Below are positions 26,801 through 44,046 of a stretch of 64,000 nucleotides of DNA, in pieces. The translations under genes were made by a program, and so were the position numbers. Each line of letters starts with the position of its first letter. Position 1 is the first letter of the stretch. The notes under the pieces are model-generated. The model was not told where the DNA came from. It did no database searches and worked only from the letters and a program-made list of their open reading frames with translations. The stretch is from Erpobdella octoculata (taxonomy: Eukaryota; Annelida; Clitellata; Hirudinida; Erpobdellidae): assembly GCA_963978895.1 (NCBI GenBank), contig OZ022247.1, forward strand, positions 7,285,568 to 7,349,567, read 5' to 3'.

Positions 26801-29800
26801 AATATTGAAATAAAAAAAAGTAAAAATAAAACATAATGATAATAATAATGCATAACTTCAACAAATTTCCAAACCAATGATAACTTATTCGGAACTAAAT
26901 TGTTCTAAACAAACAAATCCCAACATTCTTTCTCATCAATTTATAAATGTCCTCTATTACTGACAAAAGTCATACAACGATTACAGTGAACATGGCGGTC
27001 ATAGTAATCAAGTTTGAATCTTCGATTGTTTTATAGGCAAGCTCGGTGATAACCTGACCAATATTCTAATTAGCCATAGAAAGTGAAGCATGTTGAAAAT
27101 TTAAGCATGTTGAAAATTTAAGCATGTTGAAAATTTAATGTTTTTTCTTTCTTCTTATCCTACACCTCGCTACAATCAATAAAAACATTGTTCAACCTGA
27201 AAAGATTGATTGCTTCTGAAAAACATTTTTCATGTGTTTTCTGTAGGGCTTCTACATTCATAAAGGGCTTGTCACCTCCACATACCTGCATTAAAATTTG
27301 TTAATTATAAAAATAAGCACTAGAATGGCAATAAAGCATTCAGTTTTTTGCTGTAGTTTTGAATTCAATTCTTGTGATGGAAAAATAACTGCTAGGATCA
27401 TTTCAGCCTTTCATCTACCTGTTGTCATTAAATAACTAAAAGCATTTCAAGCCAGCGTACAAAGACCTGACCCTCCAACTTGTATCCTCACATCAATTAA
27501 ATAATTTAGGTCGAGTCATTTTAGTGATCGTACACAAACAAAACTAGGTTGCTGCAGATGCATATTGAAGCATTAACCTAAGATTGATAACAAAGAGATT
27601 TAAAGTACAGTAGTAATGATTCAATATCTTGTAGACTGAATGACCATCAATTTATCTGATCATTCTGGGGTCTGATCTTTTAACAAGTCAATACTACTTG
27701 AGTTAATAAAACTAGATTGCAATACCTGCATACTGCATTGTGAAAGTAAAATGCAGTAATTCTAATAACCAAATATCGGATTGTTATTCAAGTACTATTT
27801 TAGTAAAACATTACCTTTCAAGAAAATATGGGAATATAAAATGATGAATTAATTTATTGGAAACTAATTAACCTTCTCCATCTCTTTCATGTAAATCTCT
27901 TTTGAGGTGGCAACAGCAGCCAGATTGTTTGCTTCTGCAGTGGCCTGTTGTGTTACAACGAATTCGTAACATTTTAATTTTTTTTCTTAACTAGAAATTA
28001 ATTTTTAAAATAATAATTATATATTGAATAGATTCAATAGTAAGATTATTTTAAAATAATATTTATATATTGAATAGATTCAATTGTAAGATTATTTTAC
28101 AATAATAATTATATATTGAATAGATTCAATTGAAAGATTATTTTAAAATAACAATTATATATTGAATAGATTCAATTGAAAGATTATGTGAGAAACATTC
28201 AAAAACATGTAGCAACCTCCAGCATGGATTTGGGCTCAGGAAGATCATTGCCTTGGAATATCTTAACATATGCCTACAACAACATCAATTAATTGATTGA
28301 TTAATTAATTAATTTTGTACGAATAAGGTTCAACTCCCAACAACTATCAACACTACAATTGCATTACTTGCACTACAATTGCATGACTTGCACTACACTT
28401 GCATGACTTAAACTACACTTGCATGACTTAAACTACACTTGCATGACTTGCACATTACTTGCATGACTTAAACTACACTTGCATGACTTGCACATTACTT
28501 GCATGGCTAGCACTACATTTGCGTGACTTGCAGTACACTTGCATGACTTGCACTACGCTTAAAATATTATTATTATGTAATTCAATCATTCTTCTATGAA
28601 TATAACCCAATTAGCAAATTTTTCTTAATTGAAACAGTTTAGAGAATTATAAAATACAGCATGAAGCAATCATTTCCACCATCACAAACATAACTACCAC
28701 CGCCATCATCATCATCATCACTGCAATCACCTTAAAATATTCCACCAAATCCTTTCCAGTGATGTAATTTCCATTGATCTTCTTAACTACGATGTTCTTT
28801 GGAGCGAAAATATGCTCAGTGAAAGTTTTTACGTGCAACTTGAACTCTTCTTCGATGTCTTTAATAAAAAATTAAATTAAATTAACAGTTTCGTCTAAGA
28901 AAATACAGAAAATAATAATCGCCCTTATTGCCAGATCAAACATGGTTATATTAAAGACATCATAGCACACACACTTTCATTATGCACCTCCCAAACCACA
29001 CGTCAACCATTAAACCTTACATAAAAAAAAAAGTAACAAAATCATACAATCGTGCTCTTTATGTAAATGAGCAGATATTTACTGCATTGTATCCAATCAA
29101 TTTTTAAAGCAATATAAATACACTTCTTCAAACCTTCGAGTTTCCCATTGAATTGGGCACTGGTTGCCACGGAGAGTCCCGGATGAGGCATGAGGAAACA
29201 GCTGATGTCCTTGAAACAATCCCGAAGATGCTTTCTCAACTTCTGCAACTCTTGGGCCTGCTTCTCTGTTATCTTTCAAATGAAAATAAATTTTATTTTA
29301 AAAGTTATAAATATAAATAAAAACAAATTTTTAAGAATTCAACTGCAGATGATATAAAATAATGTTACTAACAATATAAAAATTAGATGTCAAAAATTAT
29401 ATTGATCAAAGTTTTGCAGTTCAGATCATATGTTTTACAAATTGTCAGTTTATCAGCACTGAAGTTTATCATCATCATCATCATTGGAGTTCATCATCAT
29501 CATTGTTATCATTTAAAACACCTTTAAGTAACATTTTTTATCCACGGAGCTATATAAATTGTTTTTACATTTTTATATTTTCATCGAAGTTTGTCAAAAA
29601 ATTTTCAATCGTATAAAAAATAATTCCACGAAAAGATTCAGCAATGCACAGCTCATACAGAAATTAATTATAAAATCAAATCAATTTGCTTCATATTTGA
29701 TAATTACTAGAATAAAATAAAATAAAATAAAATCAAATCAAATGCTAAATAAAACACATTGGATCAAAAGACAGTTGGAACTGAAACAGCAAAAATAGAA

Positions 29801-32175
29801 ACCTGAAGCCTTTTTTCTAGAATCTGCTTTCCACCTTCTGCCCCGTAAGGATACTGGTACGGATACTGCCAGTCTCGGACCAGAAAGTGAAGGTTCTAAA
29901 GTTCAAAGTTCAACGATTCAGAAAGAAAAATTAATTAAATCTAAATAATTTAATGTACTTTCATATTGATTTATCTTACAAACACACCTGAACATAGACA
30001 TATATTGATTTAAAGGTGATTAACGACTTGATTTCTCACCTGGAACGGCTTGTCATCATAGGCCTCCAATGCCAGTCTTCCATATTCTGTGAATAACTAA
30101 ATGAAAACAAAAAAACAATAATTAATTCTAAGTATATAAATGATAGTCATCAGTAAGTCTTAATGTTGACTAATTGGCTGGATCTGATTAATTAGATAAC
30201 CAGTAAAAATTGAATGTACAAATTATGTTAAAAACATTTTAATTATGATACACATCTTACATCAATTAAATAACTTATAAAAATTAATTGATTAAATATA
30301 AATAAATTTAAAACATTTAAATGATAAAATAAATATCAACTGTAATTCACAAGACCTCTAAATGTTGGAGATCATCTTCCTGGATATTGGTCGTTATGTT
30401 GTACACCTGTACGGAACTGATCATGGTACTGAGAGCGAACACTGTTGCACACTCCTTCACCGTTGATTGGCTATCAAAGGCACCTTGAGTGTCCATGAGT
30501 AGAATGCATACCTTGATTGCCAGGTAGACAGGTTAATATTTGATAGTCCAAAGAATTATCAGGTGTCAATGTACATATTACAAATATATAACAGTAAATA
30601 TCACAACAGGTGATTGACGTATTGCTTTTTTCGTCATTTCAGAAGCAATCAAACAGGAATTATAACATATTAACATCCAAAATAAAATTCCAGATGAATT
30701 TAATCTGTAAGTTAAAAAGGAAAACAACAAAAACAAAACATTTTATCTTTCAGACATCTAATAACATAATAGATAGCAGAATTTACATTTTCCCCAGTCG
30801 GCAACATCATGAAGAAAGGTTCTCCCCACAGTTGGATGCCTGATGTGGTTCTCTCTGATCCCCCCTTCCATGAAAACCCAAGAAGAGGTTCAGAAGGATT
30901 ACCCATCCAGTTCTTCTCCTAATATCAAGGAATATTTATGGCATTTATAAAACAAAATGTAATGATACAACTCATTTCTGAAATAAATTTGGGCAAACAT
31001 AACTAATTCTGTATAGAGAGAAACAGTCCTGTATTACAGCTAAGTCAGGTTGATAGAAACTATATAGAAATATGTTCATAGTAGATGAACTTATTTAATG
31101 ATTGCTAAAGTAAAAACTCAAGTAAAAAAACTAATGTGTTGTCAATCATTTTATGTTTCTGCTGAAGGTTTCAGATCTCTAACTAATCAGAAAAGTTGGT
31201 TAAAAATTGATAACAAGATTATGCCTAAACAAAACAACAGACAAGTGAAGCTAATTAAAAACATTTGAAAATTAAAAACATTGTTAAACGTTCGATAAAT
31301 TAGCTTTTTCAAATTCGAACTCACTCGACTGTGAAGGTACTTGAGAAAAAAGTTCAGAAGAAAAGACTTTCCTTTTCTGTATGCACCAGCAACTGAGACG
31401 ATCATCACCTTACTGTTTCTCACTCTCGGATCGAGCAGCACTTTGGCAAGTGCTTCCTCGTTGAGGTAGAAAGTATGATCGCCTTCTGACTGTACAACTT
31501 GCATTGCTTGTAAAAAAATAAAAGAGTCCATTGCCATGGTTATAGTTACTTAAAAGACCTATGCTTGTACAAAAAAATTATAATATTTTTGTGTTTTAAA
31601 TTTTTTTAAAACTATGTAAAAATCATACTATATTTCACATAAAAATCAAAATAAACCAGTTATTATTTTTACAACACGGTGCTGTTAACCACCTAAAGCT
31701 TATATTGAAGCATCCGAAAACTCTTAGTCTTTAGTTTATAATATGTTAGCTTTGACTTTAGCTTTTTTAGCTAAGCTTAAATAGATAAAGCCTGCTATGC
31801 TAGACAATTTAAAGTTTATAGGTTACCCATTTTCAGGTGAGAAAATAAATTTAGTGCCAGGATGTTTAAGTACTGACGGCCAGGCTAGTTTGATGTACTC
31901 GATAAAAATGCTTTAACAGATAGGCTAAGGGCTAAGTCAGGCTAAGACTAAGTGGCTAAGAATCTTAGCCTAAGATTAAGAAGGCTGGTTTAGCCAGCGA
32001 CAGATTGCTGAGAGGACAATGGAGATGGAAATCCCGTAAAAGCAAAAACCATAAATCGGAAAATTCAATTACTAATTAACATTTAATTCTGAAAATAAAC
32101 AAAAATCGGCTAAAAATGTGATAATTGTTCAGAAAATGACTGTTTAAGGTGCCTACCTCCGTCTACCACCGCCAT
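23807..32175 (-). CDS. atl: Atlastin, dynamin-like GTPase of ER membrane fusion (14 coding exons)
   Basis: Exons, 5' to 3' on the minus strand: 32175-32157, 31506-31325, 30918-30787, 30511-30356, 30096-30040, 29895-29803, 29272-29134, 28858-28731, 28273-28217, 27944-27873, 27285-27197, 26794-26692, 25803-25567, 23893-23807. Together they read 516 codons without a stop. All phases agree: the first exon, MAVVDG plus one base G, joins CA to make the Ala of AMQVV. GTPase motifs: P-loop GAYRKGKS (residues 47-54), switch Thr in [13 protein letters not shown] (118-121) and RD (189-190). A three-helix middle domain follows. Two membrane helices lie close together in exon 13 ([20 protein letters not shown] and [18 protein letters not shown]), then an amphipathic tail. 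Human atlastin-1 has 558 residues; the difference is mostly the short N terminus. Atlastins tether and fuse ER tubules in trans; the human gene is linked to spastic paraplegia. The tiny first exon is inferred from the exact phase and donor match. Confidence 0.93.
24271..25491. mobile_element. Inverted-repeat DNA element with ACCCGAACCCG subrepeats, in the last atlastin intron
   Basis: Termini GGGATGTCACGGGTA (24271) and the inverse TACCCGTGACATCCC (ending 25491) are flanked by TA on both sides. Symmetric AT sequence continues outward, so the exact edge is uncertain. The arms (about 24285-24485 and 25335-25475) are arrays of ACCCGAACCCGAAAA in direct, not mirrored, sense. The middle holds two to three tandem copies of a segment of about 450 bp (TTTTGTATTATCACCTTTGC at about 24590 and 25040). 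No open frame is present. It is non-autonomous; TA target suggests Tc1/mariner/pogo, but that is inference. Confidence 0.7.
26050..26611 (-). pseudogene. LINE 3' end inserted in an atlastin intron, with long target duplication
   Basis: Read on the minus strand, frames contain [17 protein letters not shown] and further on [20 protein letters not shown] then [10 protein letters not shown], ending IVSRD and a stop near 26085. The sequence FxCxxC----C-S--GLYSH-R-C is the C-terminal zinc-knuckle signature of a large group of animal non-LTR retrotransposon proteins. Frameshifts break it. It is flanked by 34-bp direct repeats (26016-26049 and 26612-26645, three mismatches, starting AAATATTGCATT), which I take as the target duplication. 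It lies between exons 13 and 12 of atlastin, in the gene's own orientation. Confidence 0.75.
27096..27140. repeat. Short tandem repeat, 18-bp unit, intronic
   Basis: Three copies of AAGCATGTTGAAAATTTA in an atlastin intron. Confidence 0.8.
27996..28188. repeat. Tandem repeat, unit about 46 bp, intronic
   Basis: Four copies of a unit containing ATATATTGAATAGATTCAAT, between atlastin exons 10 and 9. The copies differ at a few positions. Confidence 0.85.
28346..28560. repeat. Minisatellite, 20-bp unit, intronic
   Basis: About eleven copies of GCATGACTTGCACTACACTT with AAACTA and CATTA variants, in the atlastin intron between exons 9 and 8. Confidence 0.85.
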
Positions 32176-33105
32176 TTTTTGTGTTTATAAACACCGAAAA
32201 AAAAGTTTAAGATCACTTTAACTAGTAACTCTAAGCAATTGATATAAGCAAATCTGATTTTCACGATATTTAGCGAATAATTTTTTTTACCAGTTTAGAA
32301 CTGTCTGTAAGGAAAATGAAATGGAAACTTTTAACATTTGCCCCTTCCTCCATAAACCGTAGCGTAAAGTCTTGTTTTTGCCTAAACTTTTTAATGGCAA
32401 AATAATTGTTTCAACTAGTATTTAAAGGCATCAGACAATTTTAATCTGTGGTGGTCAAGGAGTCTCGAACAAATATAAAACGTGAATTTTCGATAATATG
32501 CACTAGTGAAGGAACTATATATAGTAGGTAATATATAACTGTCAGTAGCCTCGCCCTCAATTCAGTAGAACCACGAGGAAAACGTTTACAAAACCATAGG
32601 GGGAAAAATAACCTAACATTTTCCTTACCAAATGCTTAACTTTTGCCTAAAAAAGCCGATGTGACCGGGGGAAGGGCGTCAAAGGTACTTTTCTGAAAAT
32701 TTTCTAAAACCTTTATTTTGCTTTCAAAAATAGCTGGTGACCGGGAAACTGTTTCAATAGAGAAAAAGAGGAAGCTAGAAGGCTAGACGGTAAGAGAAGA
32801 GAGTAGGGTACCCCCTGGGGAGAGAAAGAGAGGCTAGCGGGAGAGACTGACCTCATGGAACTTAAATGAGCTCGCATGTACATCAAGAGCATCAGGAAGT
32901 ACAAAACAGTTGCCGCTGTCACTCCAAGTGTCGACGACTTGGATAGAAATCTAGAAATGCCAGCTTTAATGTTTGTATTTTCAGTGTTGCTTGATTTTTT
33001 AATACTGGGAATTGTTGTACTTAAAAAAACGGTTATCTAATTTATTAAAGTAAATGTTCTGAAAAAATTCCATAAGTTACAAGAAAAATCACATTGTTTA
33101 TTTAG
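32176..33105. other. Region upstream of the atlastin start
   Basis: Presumed promoter/5' UTR of the minus-strand atlastin gene adjoins 32175. No core promoter element could be identified with confidence. A candidate membrane-segment exon (32852-33019) is listed separately. Confidence 0.35.
32852..33019 (-). CDS. Candidate exon with one membrane segment (uncertain)
   Basis: On the minus strand, an acceptor CGTTTTTTTAAG precedes 33019 and a donor GAG|GTCAGT follows 32852, leaving a 168-bp open exon. It encodes a serine-rich stretch, then RFLSKSSTLGV, then the hydrophobic TAATVLYFLMLLMYM. Its phase (two bases left at the 3' end) cannot join atlastin's 31506 exon in frame, so it would belong to another gene or be spurious. 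No neighbour exon was found. Confidence 0.25.
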
Positions 33106-33330
33106 TTGTGGTGCATCTCTTGTCTCATCAATTGGGTCAAATCTGTAGGATGGACCGGTTTTCTTTCCTTTCCTGGAACGAGTTATTCAACTGCCAATTA
33201 TTCGAAACAATACAATGCAGGCGAAAGTGGGTATAAAAGACAGATAGATCCGAGATATGATCAGTTTGGAAATTTTATTCTTTATTTCCGAAGTGAAGCT
33301 GAGGATCCTTATGGAGTGGCAGAAGTGTAG
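33106..33330 (+). CDS. Candidate short coding stretch, unidentified
   Basis: A 74-codon frame whose second half (SKQYNAGESGYKRQIDPRYD followed by QFGNFILYFRSEAEDPYGV) has protein-like composition unlike the simple-sequence frames around it. No domain is recognised, no clear splice partners were found, and it lies just before the repeat that starts at about 33375. It may be an exon or a repeat-derived frame. Confidence 0.2.
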   Translation: MWCISCLINWVKSVGWTGFLSFPGTSYSTANYSKQYNAGESGYKRQIDPRYDQFGNFILYFRSEAEDPYGVAEV

Positions 33331-33374
33331 GTAGGGTTCTTGGTGCCCGGGGAAAAAGTCTAACAAAATTTAAA

Positions 33375-33906
33375 TCTATATATATATGTAATAATGACTG
33401 TCTGTCTGTTTGTCTGTTTTCTATACAAATCCAAACCGCTGGACCAATTTTAACAAATTTGGCATGGAGGTACATCTCAAAAAGCGAAAAAGATTGGGTA
33501 GTTTTTAATTATTTTAAAAATTTGTTTATTTTCTTATGTCCGAAAAACCTCCCAGGCCAAAAGTGCCTATGTACGATCATCAACGGTTATTGCGTGACAA
33601 AATTCAACTTTAGTTTACGCAACAAGGTTTGAAGAAAGTTTCAACGTGGGCTTCTTAATATATTAAAAAGTCCATGGTTTCAAGCAACTTTTAAAAATCT
33701 ATTTAACGTTTATGGACAAAAAGTTAAGAGGAAGAGGAAGGAAGAAAGGGAGCGGAGGCGGGAAAGCAAGCGAGAGAACGAGCGAGAGAGGAAGAGCGAG
33801 CGGGATTAGGAAAGCGAGTGGGAGCGTGAGAGCGAGCGGGAAAGAGAGGGGAAGCGGGATAACGAGAAGGAGCATATTTCGCATAACGCTGCGGCCGCGG
33901 TGGTCA
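33375..33906 (+). mobile_element. Helentron-like interspersed repeat with GAGCGAGCGGRA minisatellite
   Basis: It begins with a TATATA tract, then GACTGTCTGTCTG, then AAACCGCTGGACCAATTTT and TTTGGCATGGAGGTAC. This opening is widespread in invertebrate repeats that I associate with Helentron-type rolling-circle elements. About 33730-33860 is purine-rich with repeated GCGAGCGGGA and GAGAGCGAGCGG, and the same minisatellite recurs at 63200-63400. No Rep/helicase is encoded here. The class call is from memory of the motif and is tentative. Confidence 0.45.
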
Positions 33907-33990
33907 GCAGAGTCAGCTGTTGATAAAATGGGTGCGTGCAGGTGTGTAATATAAGTTTTTAAGCAATTGTGCACTGTCAGTCATAAAGAT
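33907..33990 (+). repeat. Dispersed repeat fragment shared with 3664-3742
   Basis: It carries CAGCTGTTGATAAAATGGGTG and then GCACTGTCAGTC, in the same order as at 3664-3742. It runs into an AATAAT microsatellite shared with the SINE tail that follows. Confidence 0.5.
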
Positions 33991-34309
33991 AATAATAATA
34001 ATAATAAATAGTAATAATAGGATCGATTAGAAGCGCCAGTTGCTAAGCTTCAGAGGCGCCGGGAACGACTCGTGCATATGGGATCACACAGTGTTACCTG
34101 CCACCCGCACGTGTCTCCGAAATCGGAATGTGCCGAACCCTATTACACCCCAGTCGTGAAACTGGTACTCATTTATCGACCAGTGAAGGATGAAAGGCTG
34201 AGTTGGCCTGAACAGTGTGAGTGAATTCTTTGCTCACCGGAATTACGCCTCGCCGTGACTGAGATTTGAACCCACGACGGCAGGATGATAGCATAACTGC
34301 TTTCACCAA
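33991..34309 (-). mobile_element. tRNA-derived SINE (SINE-A copy), 5'-truncated
   Basis: The minus strand matches the SINE at 51660-51996 along nearly its full length: GGTTCAAATCTC (B box) near 34270, then CAACTCAGCCTTTCATCC and GGCAGGTAACACTGTG. It lacks the first about 15 bases including most of the A box. Its 3' tail is a (TTA)n-type simple repeat at 33991-34020. Confidence 0.85.
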
Positions 34310-34325
34310 AGATAAAAAATGGTGG

Positions 34326-34920
34326 TGCTCAGGGCCGTGGCCAGAGGCAAAAATCTACCGAGGATGACAAAGCCAGTCCAGTTTTGGTAATGTATGCCTA
34401 TGCCCTCCAAAAGTTAGACTTTTTTAAATCATATTTTGATCTCATATTTGTTTTTTCCTTCTATTTGCCTACTCCACCAGCAACATTACATCAAAAGGGT
34501 AATAAAAAAATAATGAAAATATTTAATTGCCAAATTTATTTATTTAACTCTAGAATAACCGTTTGTTGCCCAGATGCATCCCAGCGCTGCAAAATCTACA
34601 AAGGGTTCACCTGAATCTTGCGGTTGATGTGGAGTAAGAGTAAAGCAAGTGCGGAAAGACGATTTTGTAGGCAGGTACTTCGCAGCCATGTTTTGAGGCG
34701 CCTTGGCGCGGAAAAAACCTGTGGATTAGTAATTCTGTAAGTTTCTTGTAGCAACTTTTTTGGGCAACAGTTTGTGCCATTTTTCCAGTTCTTGAGACCA
34801 TGCCTCAGGAAAAACAAGATCTGTCTTAAAAAGCTTAAACTGAGGTTAGAAGTTAGAACTGTTAAATAAATAAGAAGCTGAGAAGAAAAAAATGTCAAAT
34901 GATAGCCTAATCAGTCCACA
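34326..34920 (-). pseudogene. hAT transposase C-terminal fragment with one terminus
   Basis: The minus strand encodes FPEAWSQELEKWHKLLPKKV then, after frameshifts, KTWLRSTCLQNRLSALALLL followed by HINRKIQVNPL. This is the LRS-M-Q-RL-SLALL-IH--I-ID pattern at the end of ZMYM1/DUF4371-type hAT transposases. The plus-strand CAGGGCCGTGGCCAGAGG at 34326 looks like that element's terminus, 3' of the gene. I could not find the other end, so the element is truncated or broken by rearrangement. Confidence 0.65.
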
Positions 34921-36193
34921 GGGCAATTGATTCCAACGAATAACCTGTTTAGTCCGAGAGCAGGCGATTTCATTGAACTCGCTTTCCACGTATGCTGCTC
35001 AAGCATATCTTATTATTATTATTATTATTTACATTTCAAGTAAATAATAAAATATTTATAAGAAATAGTTTGTGTTCTTTTCACATCGTCTTTTTTTTAA
35101 ATTTCGTACTAAGACAATCTTTTTTTTTCAACTTCGCAACCCATTTTGGTCAGCATGTTTCAGGTTTTTAAGGCCAACTTTAACGAATTCTTCCATATTG
35201 GAAATAATTTAAAACTACAAGCAGCAGACATCATTTATAAAATATTACAACTGTAGACCGTGCAATAAATGCTTATTAAAAAAACTTTTTATTTGTTTTG
35301 TTCAACATTTAAATTTATCTGAGGTTTTATTTGTTGTCGTTAATCAAGCTTTGAGTAGAATAACTCTCATTGAAAGTTGCGGAAATAAGATTTAATGCTA
35401 ATGCAATGTGTCTCTTTTATGTTGCGAAAATGTAGGATTTGATATTTTTCCATTGTTTTAATTATTAATTTAATTAGTAGTATAATTGCTAATTTAATTA
35501 ATATATAATTTATAGTTTAATAATAATTTATTATTTTAATTTCTAGTTTAATTAATAATTTAATTGCTAGTTTAATTATTGGTTTAATTGTTAGTTTAAT
35601 TATTAATTTAATTGCTAGTTCAACAATAAATTTAAATGAATAAAATGTTTATCGTTTTTTTATTTCTAGGTTCAATAATTTAAAAACATTAAGAACATGC
35701 TTTCAAGATAGCTGAAAAATTTCATAGCGACATGGTATCGTAAATCGTAACAATACTATAGTAAACAAAAGATGATTGTAGTTACTATGACGATGAAAAT
35801 TTTTGTCGTCGTTATCATATGCTTCTTTAATTTATTTTTTTTTTAAATAATTTTTGTTTCTTAAATTTTTTATAGTTATTTTTGTTAAATTGAACTTTCA
35901 TTTTTTTGAAGTTGAATAATTATCTCACGAGCTTCTAAACGTCCGCGGACATCCGGACAAGTGAAAGATAATTTAAAAAAATTAAAAAACATGCTTTTAA
36001 GAGAGCTTAAAAATTGTATAACGACATTTCATACGGCATAAAGACAAGTCCTGTCTATGAAAATAAAAATTCTCAAAAGAAGTTCTTACAGAAGATCTTC
36101 ATAAAACTCACAACCCTTCATAAAAGTGTTTTTATTTGCAGATTTTGAACAAAGAAGCAAGAAGCACTTTCAATGCTATTTTTTCAGTTTTTT
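34921..36193. other. AT-rich spacer with a dispersed repeat
   Basis: About 35460-35640 is a degenerate TTTAATTGCTAG/TTAATT array. About 35665-36050 is a copy of the inverted dispersed family also present at 47195-47485 and is listed separately. No gene. Confidence 0.4.
35665..36050 (+). repeat. Dispersed repeat family C, copy 1 (about 1.2 units in tandem)
   Basis: It includes AACATGCTTTCAAGATAGC, CATAGCGACATGGTATCG, TGTAGTTACTATGACGATG and AACGTCCGCGGACATCC. The same blocks occur in the same order on the opposite strand at 47195-47485. From about 35958 the unit starts again (AAGTGAAAGATAATTT, then CATGCTTTTAAGAGAGC). Confidence 0.7.
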
Positions 36194-36201
36194 GTTCAAT
36201 T

Positions 36202-36421
36202 CAGAGGTGCATAAGGGTTCATTTTTGGTGGCCCAACTTAACCCACCACTTAGTCAACCCAACCCAACTCGACCCACCCAAAAAGTTAAATTTCCTAACT
36301 CAACCTACACTTTAAATATTTTTTTTAATTTTTTGTCTCGACTCAACCCACGCATGTTATCAAAAAATTGAACCCAACCCAGCCCATGGGTCTCGGTCAA
36401 CCCAACCCGGGTCTACCTCTG
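36202..36421. mobile_element. hAT MITE (220 bp)
   Basis: Ends CAGAGGTGCATAAGGGTT and the inverse of CAGAGGTAGACCCGGGTT, flanked by perfect GTTCAATT duplications at 36194-36201 and 36422-36429. The interior is rich in AACCCAACCC motifs. No coding sequence. Confidence 0.85.
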
Positions 36422-36429
36422 GTTCAATT

Positions 36430-38762
<2,333 letters not shown>

Positions 38763-38949
38763 TATATTTATATTTATGGCCCGCTGTTCTTAGATTTTAT
38801 TGACTTGGTTAATTCATTCAACATTATTTTTTAAGTATTTTTTTTAATTCAAGTTTTAAATTTACAATATTTAAATCTATTCGAAAAAATAACATCTTAA
38901 TTATTGATAATAAAAATTAAAAATAGGAAAGTAATCTTTTACTTAATTA

Positions 38950-39756
<807 letters not shown>

Positions 39757-39951
39757 GTCAGCAGAGGTCATTCAGTTTTTATTTAGCGCCTAAATTTTTA
39801 TCTTTTGAAGTTAGTCAGTCGCATCATTGAAAATTTGTAATAATTTACTTTCTTACTTTTCTTAACTTAAATGTTTGCATCTATTTTTCTATCTATTCTT
39901 TTTCCTTTCTCTCATCATTATTTTTCACTCTCCAATCTTCTCTCCTTCCAC

Positions 39952-39955
<4 letters not shown>

Positions 39956-40042
<87 letters not shown>

Positions 40043-40062
40043 CTCTCCCTCTCTCTCTCTGT
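39956..40062. repeat. (CT)n microsatellite
   Basis: About 85 bp of pure CT, then CT-rich sequence. Confidence 0.95.
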
Positions 40063-40846
40063 CTGGCTTTCTTTCACTTTTGTTCAGCTTGTTGTTAGTG
40101 ACGATGCATTGGTAACCATAACTCAAAAATAAAAAAATTTAAAAGTTAAATAATTTACCAGACAAGAAGGAGTGTAATTTTAGGAGGCAAGATAATTGCT
40201 TTGCAAATGAAAGAACTTGTCTCAATTACCTCTGAGAGGTTTTTTTATTATTAGAAACACAATCATTAATAAATACATAAATATGTAAATAAACAAATAA
40301 TTAAACAATTAAGTTATAATTAAATAATAAAATAATTTTTTTTATAATTATTAAGCAAATAAAAAATTAAATAAATAAGAAAACAAATAAAATTTTAAAA
40401 TAATTACTAAAAGTAAATAAATCAATAAATAAATTGATAACAAAACTAATTAAATAATAACTTAATTAAAAAATTAAAAAATAGATAAATTTTTGAAAAA
40501 AAATGAATAAATAAATGTTTGAAAAATAAATCAACTAAAAAAAATTATGAAACTAACCAGCAAACAAATAAATACAAAATTGTGGCATATAAGTAGATAA
40601 TAAAATAATAACATTAACTGATCTGAGTCTTAATTAATATAATAATTAACTATAACTAATTATTAATAAATTGTAAGACCTGATTTATAGCACTAACCAC
40701 CTTTTAGCAGTCAGTAAACAAATCTCGCTAGAAAATTTTTTCTAAACGCAATACTCAAAACATGGTGATTTGTATGGGGAAGTTTTTTAAATGTCCTTGG
40801 AATTCAACTAAAAAACCAGCTCTTTTTATTCTCAAATTCTCCTAGA
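40063..40846. other. AT-rich spacer
   Basis: Very AT-rich (AAATAAATAA-type sequence 40260-40560). No feature recognised. Confidence 0.4.
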
Positions 40847-41048
40847 TAACTAATTTTTATTTATTTTTTAATAGTTTATATTCATTTACGCCAGGTGTTT
40901 TAAGACTTAAATAGCTGAATTTTGAACAGCACCTAGATACTTCCTGTCGTAGATCATATGATCATATCTGATCCTGTTAACTGTCCCTTCTTCTTTATCC
41001 AGGCTTGGGACTGGCTCGCAATTAGCGAGACGGTGTTAACTAATTTTT
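40847..41048 (-). mobile_element. Short retroposon (SINE-B copy 2) with 12-bp target duplication
   Basis: Insert 40859-41036 lies between perfect TAACTAATTTTT repeats (40847-40858 and 41037-41048). On the minus strand it starts with GCGAGCCAGTCCCAAGCCTG and ends ACACCTGGCGTAAATG then an A-rich tail. It matches 58386-58553 throughout. There is no evident A/B box, so it may be a tail-only SINE or the 3' end of an unknown LINE. Confidence 0.85.
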
Positions 41049-43703
<2,655 letters not shown>

Positions 43704-43902
43704 GGTTGAGAAAAAGAGAGCAAAGAACAGAAAGGTTAAAAAATATGAGGAAAAATGAAATAATAGTTTACCTACGATAAGCAATTATATTCCAATTAAC
43801 TTGTCTCTGGTTTGATTTTCTGGCGATGACAAAAATAATGGAACGAATTTGCTAACGTGAGAAAGAAATGTGAATATCTCACGGGACTTTACATTCATGT
43901 AA

Positions 43903-44046
43903 ATGCTGTAATGCTGTAATGCTATAATGCTGTAGTACTATTAAAGTGCTGAAGTACTAATGTAATGCTGTAGTACTATTAAAGTGCTGAAATACTAATG
44001 TCATGCAGTAGTACTATTAAAGTGCTGAAGTACTAATTTAATGTAG
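43903..44046. repeat. Minisatellite, unit about 57 bp
   Basis: About 2.5 copies of a unit containing TGCTGTAGTACTATTAAAGT and GCTGAAGTACTAAT. Confidence 0.7.

Noticed and set aside
28346..28560. Regular 20-bp direct repeats resembling a CRISPR array
   Set aside because: The units are head-to-tail with no spacers and lie in an intron of an animal gene; a minisatellite.
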